The notes under the pieces were generated by a model. It saw only the letters and a program-made list of their open reading frames with translations. It was not told the origin of the DNA and ran no database searches. This document shows, in pieces, positions 38,513 through 48,000 of a stretch of 64,000 nucleotides of DNA. Origin of the DNA: Microbacteriaceae bacterium (GTDB lineage: Bacteria > Actinomycetota > Actinomycetes > Actinomycetales > Microbacteriaceae); NCBI GenBank assembly GCA_031177985.1, contig JAPSJW010000002.1, positions 62,001-126,000 of the forward strand, given 5' to 3'. Numbering within the stretch: the first letter of the stretch is position 1; the number at the start of each line of letters is the position of its first letter. Position numbers and translations under genes: made by a program.

Positions 38513-39650
38513 GCCGGACCGCGGGAACGCGGACGAGGCGGCTGACGATGCGCTGACCGGCGGGCTGGACGACTCTGTGACGTCAGAGTCCGTCGACTCC
38601 GCGAGTGCGATCGATGAGGCGTCCGTCGCTGGGACCGACTCCGGTGCGGACTCGGATGCCGACTCCGACGTTGCGCCCCCTGACGTTGCGGATCTCCCCG
38701 CCGAGCCGGCCGACGACCTGCCGGAGGTCGAGGTGGGCGAGCAGCACTGGCAGCTCGCGCACGCGGCGCTCGTCGAGACCACCCCTGAATCGACGGTCGG
38801 TGCCCGCGGCGAGGTGCTGCAGGAGGGGCGTGGCGTCGTCACGCTCGCCTTCGGCGCGATCCTCGCCGGCTACCCCGGTTGGCGCTGGACCGTGAGTGTC
38901 GCGCACCTGCCCGACTCCGACCCCACGGTCGTCGAGGTGCAGCTCACGCCCTTCCAGGGTGCCCTGCTCGCGCCCGACTGGGTGCCGTGGGTGGATCGTC
39001 TCGCGGACTACCAGGCGGCCCAGGCGATCGCCGAAGCCGACGGGGAGGATGACGTCGAGGACGACGGCTCCGAGACCGGCACCGACGTCGAGGGGCAGGA
39101 CTCCGCCGCGGAAGCAGCGAGCGCTGAGCCCGCGGACTCCGACGGCCCGTCGGACTCCGAGCAGCAGCCGCGACGCCGCAAGCGCCGCCGGGGTCGCCGC
39201 AAGGCGTCGTCCGTGCTCGGGTCGGAGGAGAACGACAGCGACGATCTCGAGCCGATCGGCGAGGGCGCCGAAGCTGCGGCGGAAGGCTCCGACGACGCCG
39301 ACGGTCGCGGCACCGACGACGACGAGGATGACGACGACCCCGACGAGGCCGCCGACTTCGACGAGGACGAGTCGGACGATGACGACGACGACGACTCCGA
39401 CGATGAGGACGACTCGGACGACGACGAGTCCGATTCCGAGGATGACGACGACCCGTTCGGGAGCGACGTGCTTCACGGCGGCGACGTCGACGGCGTCGAC
39501 ATCGACGAACTCCTCGAGTACCAGGGCGACGCGGAGTCAGACGACGACGACTCCGACGACGATTCGGATGACTCCGACGACGACTCCGAGGACGACGAAG
39601 AGTCAGACGACGAAGACTCCGACGGCGACGAGGGCCAGCGCTCCTACTAG
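38505..39650 (+). CDS. DUF3027 protein with hyperacidic C-terminal tail
   Basis: 381 residues. The folded part is short: EQHWQLAHAALVE...GWRWTVSVAHLP...LLAPDWVPWVDRL (about 78-170), the core of DUF3027. Around it is low complexity: an acidic Ser/Asp N-terminus, a basic patch RRRKRRRGRRK (about 225-235) and a long Asp/Glu/Ser tail (about 265-378). Function unknown; the coupling to a cold-shock protein and the charge pattern suggest nucleic-acid or ribonucleoprotein association, which is only inference. The acidic codons make the DNA strongly repetitive (GAC/GAT/TCC). Confidence 0.85.
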   Translation: MSEPDRGNADEAADDALTGGLDDSVTSESVDSASAIDEASVAGTDSGADSDADSDVAPPDVADLPAEPADDLPEVEVGEQHWQLAHAALVETTPESTVGARGEVLQEGRGVVTLAFGAILAGYPGWRWTVSVAHLPDSDPTVVEVQLTPFQGALLAPDWVPWVDRLADYQAAQAIAEADGEDDVEDDGSETGTDVEGQDSAAEAASAEPADSDGPSDSEQQPRRRKRRRGRRKASSVLGSEENDSDDLEPIGEGAEAAAEGSDDADGRGTDDDEDDDDPDEAADFDEDESDDDDDDDSDDEDDSDDDESDSEDDDDPFGSDVLHGGDVDGVDIDELLEYQGDAESDDDDSDDDSDDSDDDSEDDEESDDEDSDGDEGQRSY

Positions 39651-39655
39651 GCGTG

Positions 39656-39883
39656 TCAGTGCCGGCGGATGCTCGTGTAGATGAGGCCGAGCACGCCGAG
39701 GGCGATTCCGGCGACGCAGCTCCACAGCGCCCAGCCGTTGCTGTCCGCGAGGGTCGGAACGAGCAGCAGCGCGACGAGGGCGACGATCCAGAGCACGAGT
39801 CCCACGAGCACCGCTGTGCGGTCGTCGGTCTTCATCGGTTCGGGGTCGGGGCGGCGATCGCGCACCGGCTGCCTCCGTCTCAC
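39656..39883 (-). CDS. DUF2530 small membrane protein
   Basis: 75 residues: RPDPEPMKTDDRTAV lead, helix 1 (VLVGLVLWIVALVALLLV) and helix 2 (LWSCVAGIALGVLGLIYT), ending IRRH. This fits the actinobacterial DUF2530 family; function unknown. GTG 39883 is preceded six bases upstream by TAGGCT, indicating leaderless translation. Convergent with the DUF3027 gene. Confidence 0.8.
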   Translation of the reverse strand: MRRRQPVRDRRPDPEPMKTDDRTAVLVGLVLWIVALVALLLVPTLADSNGWALWSCVAGIALGVLGLIYTSIRRH

Positions 39884-39966
39884 GCCGTCAGCCTAGCGAG
39901 GCCGAGGTGCGGCCCGGCAGATCGAACCGAGGAAAACCCGGAGTCGGCGCGGTCGAGACGGAGCCC

Positions 39967-41088
<1,122 letters not shown>

Positions 41089-41260
41089 CTAGGGCCGGGT
41101 GGAAACACGCCCGGCGGCTGTGGACATCCGCTGACCGAAACGCCCCTGGTGAGGAGGAATACCGCGCCCCCGCGGCGGCTTGACCCTCCAATGACAACGC
41201 TTCTCAAACGCTAGGCTGAAGCGGGCTGATTTTGGGCGCCGAATCTGGGCAGGAGGACCG

Positions 41261-41953
41261 ATGACCGACCTCGTCGATACGACGGAGATGTATCTGCGGA
41301 CGATCCTCGATCTCGAGGAGGAGCACATCGTGCCCCTGCGTGCGCGCATCTCCGAGCGGCTCGGTCACTCGGGTCCGACGGTGTCGCAGACGATCGCTCG
41401 CATGGAGCGCGACGGCCTGGTGCGCGTCGAAGGCGACCGCCACCTCGAGCTCACCGAGGACGGCCGCCGCAAGGCCGTGCACGTCATGCGCAAGCACCGC
41501 CTCGCCGAGCGTCTGCTCGCCGACGTGATCGGCCTCGACTGGGCGTACGTGCACGAGGAGGCGTGCCGCTGGGAGCACGTCATGAGCGAGCAGGTCGAGC
41601 GCCGTCTGCTCGAGATGCTCGACCACCCGACCGAGTCGCCGTACGGCAACCCGATCCCGGGCCTTGAAGAGCTGGGGGATGCTCCGGCCGGCGCTTTCAT
41701 GGACGGCGTCGTCAACATCGTGCAGGTCGCGCGCGAGTCCGAGGGGCAGTCGAAGGGCGTCATCCGTCGCCTCGGCGAGCCCGTCCAGTTCGAGCCCGAA
41801 CTGCTCGAGCAGCTGCAGAACGCGGGCGTGCTTCCGGGCGCCGAGGCGACCATCGGAGCCGCCGGTTCGTACGTGTTCCTGCAGGTCGAAGGGCACGGCG
41901 AAGGGCTCGAACTGCCCAACGAAGTAGCCGTCCACATCTTCGTCTCACGCTGA
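41261..41953 (+). CDS. ideR: Iron-dependent repressor, DtxR/IdeR family
   Basis: 230 residues collinear with DtxR/IdeR. The N-terminal winged helix (LVDTTEMYLRTILDL; recognition SGPTVSQTIARMERDGL) is followed by the dimerisation/metal domain with MRKHRLAERLL and HEEACRWEHVMSEQVERRL, which carries the Cys/Glu/His ligands of the two metal sites, and an SH3-like C-terminal domain. With Fe(II) it represses iron uptake genes. A TAGGCT -10-like element lies about 45 bases upstream. The 181-bp gap from serC holds promoters only. Confidence 0.95.
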   Translation: MTDLVDTTEMYLRTILDLEEEHIVPLRARISERLGHSGPTVSQTIARMERDGLVRVEGDRHLELTEDGRRKAVHVMRKHRLAERLLADVIGLDWAYVHEEACRWEHVMSEQVERRLLEMLDHPTESPYGNPIPGLEELGDAPAGAFMDGVVNIVQVARESEGQSKGVIRRLGEPVQFEPELLEQLQNAGVLPGAEATIGAAGSYVFLQVEGHGEGLELPNEVAVHIFVSR

Positions 41954-41981
41954 CCTGTCCCCATAAAGGCGGACACTCAAC

Positions 41982-42010
41982 GTGACATCCGGGTAACAGA
42001 TGTGTAACGT
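41982..42010 (+). promoter_or_regulatory. Promoter of the NlpC/P60 gene with three GTnAC repeats (MtrA-box-like)
   Basis: -35 GTGACA (41982-41987), 17-base spacer, -10 TAACGT (42005-42010). Three pentamers lie exactly 11 bp apart, one helical turn, on the same face: GTGAC (41982), GTAAC (41993), GTAAC (42004), each separated by six bases. They cover the whole core promoter. Direct GTnAC repeats with six-base spacing resemble binding sites of MtrA, which controls cell-wall hydrolase genes in actinobacteria. The CHAP gene promoter has the same pattern. Confidence 0.7.
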
Positions 42011-42016
42011 CATGGG

Positions 42017-42146
42017 GTCTTCGACTCCGCTCCCGAGGGGCGAGGACGCGGCCCGGGACGTCTCGTGAACCCGTCTCCCGGCCCGCCGAAACGAAACCCT
42101 GAGACGGGGCAGCAACCCTAGGCTGCCGAGGCGCAGGAGGTAACTC
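42017..42146 (+). promoter_or_regulatory. Structured ~130-nt 5' leader of the NlpC/P60 gene with exclusive hairpins
   Basis: CCCGTCTC (42070-42077) can pair perfectly with GAGACGGG (42101-42108), but its last bases are also needed for CCGGGA (42053-42058) with TCCCGG (42076-42081), so two folds compete. GGCAGC/GCTGCC (42108-42127) forms a third hairpin just before the AGGAGG ribosome binding site (42135-42140). This is the layout of a translational switch. Cyclic di-AMP (ydaO) riboswitches precede such hydrolase genes in actinobacteria, but I could not match their conserved core here. Confidence 0.55.
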
Positions 42147-42941
42147 TTGTCCTTAATAGCGACCAAACCCAAGGTAGGAAACCAGCACGACGAGCTTCCC
42201 GCGGCGTTCACCAAGCGCCCGTCACGCGGTCTGCACGGAGCCGCGCTCAACCTCTCCGTCCTCGCAGCCTCGGCCGGCATGATCGCCGCCGTGGCCCTCC
42301 CCTCCTACGCGCTCGACGCGCAGGACCCCACCGCCTCGAACGGCGTCCCCGCTGCAGTCGACCTGCCCGCGGCCCAGCCGCAGACCGTCGAGCTGGCTGC
42401 GGACATCGCGGCACCGACCGTGCAGCGCGACAGCTTCGCCGCCACCACCGAGGACGAGCTCGCCGCCATCCGCGCGGAGGAGCAGCGTCAGCGCGAGGCC
42501 GCAGAGGCTGCCGCAGCGGCGGAGGCCGAAGCCGAGGCTGCAGCGGCCGCCAGCGCGACCGCCACCGCAGCGCCCGCGTCGAGCGGAGCATCCGTCGACG
42601 TCGGCACCCTCGGTGGGATCGCCGGCATCGCGATGCAGTACCAGGGCGTGCCGTACGTCTTCGGCGGCGCTACGCCGGCCGGCTTCGACTGCTCGGGCTT
42701 CACCATGTACGTGTACGCCCAGGCGGGCATCTCGCTGCCGCACTCCTCGAGCGCGCAGGCCGCGATGGGCACCCCGGTGTCGACCGCTGAGGCAGTGCCT
42801 GGCGACCTCGTCATCATGGAGGGCGGCGGTCACGTCGGCATCTACCTCGGCAACGGGATGATGATCGACGCGCCGTACCCCGGCAAGACGGTGCAGGCTC
42901 GGGCGATCTACTCCTCGAACTACTACATCGTGCGGATCTGA
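42147..42941 (+). CDS. Secreted NlpC/P60 peptidoglycan endopeptidase
   Basis: 264 residues. Long basic n-region, hydrophobic export segment (about 35-52, ASAGMIAAVALPSYAL), an RDSFAATTEDEL motif, an Ala/Glu-rich linker, and a C-terminal NlpC/P60 domain (about 155-264) with catalytic Cys in FDCSGFTMYVY and His in GGGHVGIYLG. It should cut peptidoglycan stem peptides (D-Glu to diamino acid). Start is TTG 42147, six bases after AGGAGG. A structured leader and MtrA-like boxes precede it; a strong terminator follows. Confidence 0.92.
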   Translation: MSLIATKPKVGNQHDELPAAFTKRPSRGLHGAALNLSVLAASAGMIAAVALPSYALDAQDPTASNGVPAAVDLPAAQPQTVELAADIAAPTVQRDSFAATTEDELAAIRAEEQRQREAAEAAAAAEAEAEAAAAASATATAAPASSGASVDVGTLGGIAGIAMQYQGVPYVFGGATPAGFDCSGFTMYVYAQAGISLPHSSSAQAAMGTPVSTAEAVPGDLVIMEGGGHVGIYLGNGMMIDAPYPGKTVQARAIYSSNYYIVRI

Positions 42942-42951
42942 ACCGCAGCGA

Positions 42952-42991
42952 CGGATGCGGGGCCGGCTTGATAGCGCCGGCCCCGCATCCG
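42952..42991 (+). terminator. Strong intrinsic terminator after the NlpC/P60 gene
   Basis: Perfect 16-bp stem CGGATGCGGGGCCGGC/GCCGGCCCCGCATCCG around an 8-base loop, 11 bases after the stop codon. Confidence 0.93.
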
Positions 42992-43082
42992 AGAGCGTGA
43001 GCGATAAGGCGTCCGGTGAACGCCCAGTTAACCGGCGTGCCTTGACCCGGGCGGACGCGGCGAAGTGGGATACCCTGTAGCC

Positions 43083-43242
43083 CTTGGAGTCCTGACGAAC
43101 TCGGGAGAGCCGATGTCGAGAGAGCGCACCTGCCCCACCAGGGTCGGACGCGCCCACTTCTACATACGGCACAGCCACCGGCAGCACGCGGGAATCCGCA
43201 TGCTCTCAAGCAAGGCACTGTCCTCGTGACAGTGCCTTTTTT
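43083..43242 (+). ncRNA. Candidate terminator-bounded small RNA or attenuated leader (~160 nt)
   Basis: A TACCCT -10-like box (43071-43076) and a poly-T terminator at 43212-43242 enclose about 160 nt between the NlpC/P60 terminator and the HNH gene. Possible stems are GAGAGC (about 43118-43125) with GCTCTC (about 43202-43207), ACCTG/CAGGGT, and GCGG-GAAT-CCGC. The same DNA holds a 38-codon frame starting ATG 43113 after GGGAGAG and ending TGA 43229 inside the terminator stem; it is rich in His and Arg (RAHFYIRHSHRQH). It could be a free small RNA, a small protein gene, or an attenuator. I recognise no known RNA family. Confidence 0.5.
43212..43242 (+). terminator. Canonical intrinsic terminator (stem plus six T)
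   Basis: Perfect 11-bp stem AAGGCACTGTC/GACAGTGCCTT with CTCGT loop, then TTTTTT. It is the only terminator here with a full T-tract, and no annotated gene ends before it, which argues for a dedicated short transcript upstream. Confidence 0.93.
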
Positions 43243-43326
43243 GTTGCCCGGCAGCTCCCGATGAGGACGTACTCCAAGGAACTCGCCCGCCTGCAAGCCG
43301 TGCAGGCGCCGTCGGAGAGGAGTGCC

Positions 43327-43824
43327 ATGCGCACGCTCGTTCTGAATGCCGGATACGAACCGCTCGCGGTCGTGTCGTTCAAAAGGGCCCTCGTGCTGGT
43401 GATGAACGGCAAGGCGGCGATCCTGGCCGCCGATCCGGCGCATCCGGTGTGGGGGTCGACCCGCTCCTGGGATCGCCCGTCGGTCATCGTGCTGCGCCGC
43501 TACGTGCGGGTGCCGAACGGCCGAGCCGTGCCGGTGTCACGCCGCGGAGTGCTGCGCCGCGACGGCAACCGCTGCGCCTACTGCGGGTCGTCTGCGACGA
43601 CGATCGACCACGTGCTGCCGAGGTCGCGCGGAGGCAAGGACAGCTGGGAGAACCTGGTCGCCTGCTGCCTCAAGTGCAACAACCTCAAAGGGGATCGCAC
43701 GCCGGAGGAGATGTCGTGGAGCCTGCGGATCACGCCGAAGGCACCGTATGGTTCTTCGTGGCTTGTGCGCGGAATCGAGCGCACCCAGCCGCAGTGGGAG
43801 GAGTATCTCGCCGCTGCGGCGTGA
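43327..43824 (+). CDS. HNH endonuclease-domain protein (conserved actinobacterial type)
   Basis: 165 residues. N-terminal MRTLVLNAGYEPLAVVSFKRA is the conserved start of this ubiquitous actinobacterial family; the HNH core is IDHVLPRSRGG...NLVACCLKCNNLKG, with zinc pairs CAYC and CLKC. Nuclease activity is likely from the motif, but the role is not known; it is a chromosomal core gene, not a homing element. ATG 43327 follows GAGAGGAG; an ATG 66 bases earlier would add non-conserved residues. Sits after the candidate RNA. Confidence 0.88.
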   Translation: MRTLVLNAGYEPLAVVSFKRALVLVMNGKAAILAADPAHPVWGSTRSWDRPSVIVLRRYVRVPNGRAVPVSRRGVLRRDGNRCAYCGSSATTIDHVLPRSRGGKDSWENLVACCLKCNNLKGDRTPEEMSWSLRITPKAPYGSSWLVRGIERTQPQWEEYLAAAA

Positions 43825-43842
43825 TGACAAGCCCCTAGCGTC

Positions 43843-43894
43843 GTAACCGATTCGTGACAATCAGGCCGAAATGGCCTAGGGTCGAACAGGTTAC
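43843..43894 (+). promoter_or_regulatory. Promoter of the CHAP gene with GTnAC repeats (MtrA-box-like)
   Basis: GTAAC (43843) and GTGAC (43854) are 11 bp apart with a six-base spacer; a further GTTAC lies at 43890. -35 TGACAA (43855-43860) overlaps the second repeat, -10 TAGGGT is at 43877-43882. The spacer contains the palindrome AGGCC-GAAAT-GGCCT. The arrangement mirrors the NlpC/P60 promoter, where a GTGAC also coincides with the -35. Confidence 0.65.
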
Positions 43895-43913
43895 AAACCC
43901 GGAGGTATACAGC

Positions 43914-44774
43914 GTGCACTACCCCTCGAGGCGTGAGCTTCGTGAGGCGGAGAAGGCAAGCAGTCGGTCCCGGAGCCGACTTCCTGAGTCCCGATCTGTC
44001 TCGCGTGCGGCCCGCAAGCCGCTCACGGAGCTGACGAAGACCGAGCGGTCCCCTGAGACTCCCCGTTCCAAGCCGAAGCGCCGACTGCGCGAGAAGCTGA
44101 GCGGCGTCACCACGATCGCGGCCGTCACCGGCATCTTCGCGACCGTCGTCATCCCGGCCTACGCCTCGGCGCCGCTCATGACCGAGCAGCAGCCGCAGGC
44201 GTCGTCGCCGATGGAGGTGCAGTCGATCGCCCTTGCGGCCGATGCTGTTCCGCCGGCCATCGAGCGCGATGACTACAAGGCGACGACTCAGGAGGAGCTC
44301 GACAGCCTCCGCGCCTACAACGAGCAGCTCGCCGCGACCGCCGCGTACTCCGTCACCATCACGGCCGCTCGCGCCGAGGGCGACGACTACCCGTGGCCGA
44401 CGGCTGGACACTCGTTGTCGCCGCTCAACTACTACTACCGCCAGTGCGTCGACTTCGTCGCGTGGCGCCTCAACCGCGACGCCGGCTCGTACGAGGCTCC
44501 GTTCAAGTACGTCTGGTCGAACCTGACCCCCGGTGGTGGCAACGCCTCGCAGTGGAAGGCCGCCTGGGAGGCCAAGGGCTGGCCCGTCAGCATGGACCCG
44601 GTCATCGGTGCGGTCGCCTGGTTCCCCGGCAACCACGTCGCCTACGTGAAGAGCGTGAACGGCGACGGCACGGTGACGATCGAGGAGTACAACGGCATGG
44701 GCACGCGTGTGTACTCGCAGCGCGACATCCCGGTCGGCTCGGTCGGCGCGTACCTGTACCCGCCGCCCCGCTGA
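43914..44774 (+). CDS. Secreted CHAP-domain cell-wall amidase/endopeptidase
   Basis: 286 residues. It starts MHYPSRRELREAEKAS, a long basic cytoplasmic lead (about 60 residues), then a hydrophobic export segment (TTIAAVTGIFATVVIPAYA), an RDDYKATTQEEL motif also present in the NlpC/P60 protein, and a CHAP domain with catalytic Cys in YYRQCVDFVAWR and His in GNHVAYVKSV. It should cleave peptidoglycan cross-bridges or stem peptides. GTG 43914 follows CCGGAGG. A terminator follows. Confidence 0.92.
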   Translation: MHYPSRRELREAEKASSRSRSRLPESRSVSRAARKPLTELTKTERSPETPRSKPKRRLREKLSGVTTIAAVTGIFATVVIPAYASAPLMTEQQPQASSPMEVQSIALAADAVPPAIERDDYKATTQEELDSLRAYNEQLAATAAYSVTITAARAEGDDYPWPTAGHSLSPLNYYYRQCVDFVAWRLNRDAGSYEAPFKYVWSNLTPGGGNASQWKAAWEAKGWPVSMDPVIGAVAWFPGNHVAYVKSVNGDGTVTIEEYNGMGTRVYSQRDIPVGSVGAYLYPPPR

Positions 44775-44790
44775 TCCTCAGCTTCTGAAC

Positions 44791-44822
44791 GAGACCCCCT
44801 GTGCGAAAGCGCAGGGGGTCTC
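44791..44822 (+). terminator. Intrinsic terminator after the CHAP gene
   Basis: 14-bp stem GAGACCCCCTGTGC/GCGCAGGGGGTCTC with GAAA tetraloop and one T-G wobble. Confidence 0.93.
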
Positions 44823-44833
44823 GTCGTGTCAGG

Positions 44834-44870
44834 GCTCGTGGCCGGTATCGGCGCTCGTGACCGGTATCGG
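44834..44870 (+). repeat. Tandem 18-bp repeat upstream of the rhamnogalacturonan lyase
   Basis: GCTCGTGGCCGGTATCGG (44834-44851) and GCTCGTGACCGGTATCGG (44853-44870) differ at one base and are separated by one base, a 19-bp period. Located about 170-200 bp before the lyase start, it may be a regulator binding array. The remainder of 44823-45033 has no gene. Confidence 0.75.
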
Positions 44871-44906
44871 ACCTTGCGGACCACCCCCGTTCGGGGGATC
44901 ATGTCG

Positions 44907-44920
44907 GAAAGCGGTTACCA
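44907..44920 (+). promoter_or_regulatory. Possible LacI-type operator before the lyase gene
   Basis: GGAAAGCGGTTACC is an imperfect palindrome with the central CG typical of LacI-family operators (AAAGCG/CGCTTT-like). Isolated and short, so tentative. Confidence 0.3.
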
Positions 44921-45033
44921 GCCGCAGCATCGCCCCGCGATCAACGCCGTCGAGCGGAGTGCCTCGTGCACCCGCCCGCCACCACCGGATCGTCACCTCG
45001 CAGGCACCGAACACTCAATGATGAGGAGAAACT

Positions 45034-48000
45034 GTGCGACAGAGATCGAGATCTCTCGCGACGCTCGCCCTGGCCGGCGCGCTGACGGTGGGCCTGACCG
45101 GCTACGCCATCACCCCCGTGGCCGCGGCCGACGAGCCCACCAGCTCGGAGAACCTGCGGCCGGTCGAGTACCTCACTCGAGGTCTCGTCGCGGCCCAGAC
45201 TGGGGACGGCATCTTCCTGAGCTGGCGCTTCCTCGGCGATGAGCCCGACGGGCTGTCGTGGAACGTCTACCGCAAGGACGGCAAGGCGTCCTGGAAGAAG
45301 ATCGCGACGGTCGACCCGCGCGACGTGCAGCCCGAGAGCGACTACGCCGAGAACCCCGGCGTCGTGAAGGAGAACTCGACCCCCTCCAATTACACCGACC
45401 CGGATGGCCAGCTCACCTCGATCTACGAGGTCGCGCCGGTCGTCGATGGGGAGGAAGGCATGCGCCAGGGCATGGATGCGCCGATGCTGTCGGCCCTGCC
45501 GGGCGCAGCCGGGCAGGAGAACCGCGGCGCGGTGCACTACGTGCCGCTGAAGCCCGCGCCCGCGCCCGTGCCGCTCGCGCAGTTCACCTACCGCGGCCAA
45601 AAGTTCGGCGGCAGCCAGGGCATTACCGCGGCCAACATGGTGATCCCCGACACTGGCGGGCAGCACTGGTACCAGGTCGACATGGAGCTGCTCAAGAGCT
45701 TCCGGGTTCCCTTCGAGCAGCAGACGACCGTGACGCAGACCGACCTCGACGGCTGGCTTGCCGCGCTCAACGCGAAGAACGTGACGCCCAACGCGATGGG
45801 GGTCGCCACCTACACGACGCCGTACGTGCTCGAGAACGGGCTCGTCGACGGCAAGGTCACCGAGGCGCTCTTCAAGGAGCTCGAGGGCGAGTTCATCAAG
45901 TACCTGAAGAACCTCGACTCGGGGGAGTCGCTGCCCTACGCGCTGACCGCCGAGGGTGCCGTGTCGACCACCATGAGCGGCAACTACAACACGCACGACA
46001 TGACGGTCGGAGACTTCGACGGTGACGGCGTGTACGAGATCGTCGTGAAGTGGCGAGCCGGCAGCCCCGACCCGATGTACTCCGAGCCGATCTTCGGGGG
46101 CAACAACACCACCTCGGCGCCCGAGTACATCGACGTCTACAAGCAGGACGGCACGCTGCTGTTCCGCGTGGACATGGGCTACAACATCCGTTCGGCCAAC
46201 GACCACGAGACGACGCTGTTCGCCGAGGACTTCGACGGCGACGGGAAGTCGGAGCTCATGCTCAAGACCGGTCTCGGCACCCGCGTCGGCAACTGGGACG
46301 AGGCATCCGGTTCGGTCGTCTACTCCGACTCCGGGGTCGTCGGCGGTGCGGATGGGCTCGCCTCGACCACGCCGAAGTTCCAGGAGTACTTCGCCACGGG
46401 CAACACCGAGGCGCTGGACACCTACTGGGCGCTGCTCAACAGCTTCACGATCTCGTACCGGAGCCCCACCGTGGGCGGCGGCAACGACGGCCCGAACGAC
46501 ATGAACCTCAAGCGCTGGATCAAGACGTATCACGTCGGCCCGATCGGCCCCGCGAAGAACGACCAGGAGTTCTTCTCCGCGTTCGAGTGGGACGCCGAGG
46601 CGGGCGCGGGCGTGCTCATCGACAGCGAGCTGTATCCGCATCCGTATCGGGGCAGCGTCGACGGCGACAATTGGGCCATGAGCCCGACCACCCAGCGCGG
46701 CAACTTCGCCTACCTGGCGTTCCCCGGCCCGGGTGCCGGCACCTCGTCGAGTGACTACAAGGCGCAGGTGATGCATCCGTCGCAGGCCTACTGGCTCACG
46801 AACCCGTGGAAGGCGGCGTCGTTCGGCGACGCGCAGGGCAACCGGGCGAACCGCTACGTCGGCGTCGTCGCGGCGCTCGACGGAGTGAACCAGTACGCGG
46901 TGTCGCAGCGTGGGTACTACCAGCGCACGACGCTCGCGGCGTTCAACCTTGTCAACAGAGAGGTCAACCTGCAGGCGACCTTCGACTCGGCCGACCCGCA
47001 GTTCCACACGCTCGGCGGCACCGCCTACGACTACCAGAACCGCGGCAACCACGACACGAAATCCGCCGACCTCGACGGAGACGGCTGGGATGAGGTGGTG
47101 CTGAAGGCGATGGTGCTCGGGCTCAACGAGGACAAGACCAAGATCCTGCCGAAGGTACTCAACGGCGACGTCATGGCGACCATCGACGGGCTCAACGGAG
47201 TGCCGCCGGTCGCCAACCAGTTCGAGTTCGGCACGGAGGAGATCCGGAACAACCCGCTCAACGAGTGGGCGCCGTTCCGTCACGGTGACCGCGGAGCGCT
47301 GCTTCCGGTCGACAAGACCAACCACATCGCGGCGTGGTCGGGCATGGAGGAGCACCTCTACGACGACCAGCGCACCGGTATCCATCACGGCTGGATGCCG
47401 GGGCCGATGGGCTACGAGCCGATGGAGGGCCGCAAGCTCGACGAGAACGGCGAGATCGTGGAGACGAACTCGCTGATCTACGGCGTCTACGCCGGCTCCG
47501 ACGCGGAGGGCGCCGTGGCGGGCAACTTCTCGAACCGCTGGCCTGGCGCTCAGGGTCACTCGGGCAATGGCGCGCGCAGCATGCTCACCGGCGACCTGCT
47601 GAACGGCAGCAGCAACCTGGGCAGCGGCAACAACGCGATCTGGTTCGGTGGCGGCCTCACGCACATGGCGGTCAACGGCGCGAACATCCTCAGCGTCAAC
47701 GACCTCACGTTCGCGACGACCGGCTACCTCAACACCGGCCTGACCTCCACGGGGAACAAGAGCACCCCGACGCTCAAGGCCGACATGTTCGGCGACTGGC
47801 GCGAGGAGATCATCCTGCGGGGCAGCAACAACCGGCTGGGGATCGTGACCACCCTCGCGCCGACCGAATACGGCATCCGCACGCTGATGCACGACCCGAT
47901 GTACCGCATGGGTGTCGCCAACAAGAACAACGGATACGACCAGCTGGGGTTCGCGAGCTTCTACCTCGGTGACGAGGCGGAGCTGCCGGGTCAGCGGGAC

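Noticed and set aside
42017-42146. Direct naming of the leader as a c-di-AMP (ydaO) riboswitch
   Set aside because: Gene context fits, but the conserved GACAGCTAAC-type 3' block and the GCCGAATCC 5' block are not present in the expected order.
43083-43130. Hammerhead-like CTGACGA core or glycine-riboswitch-like GGGAGAG in the small transcript
   Set aside because: The matching GAAA core and stems of a hammerhead, and the GAAGG segment of a glycine riboswitch, are absent.
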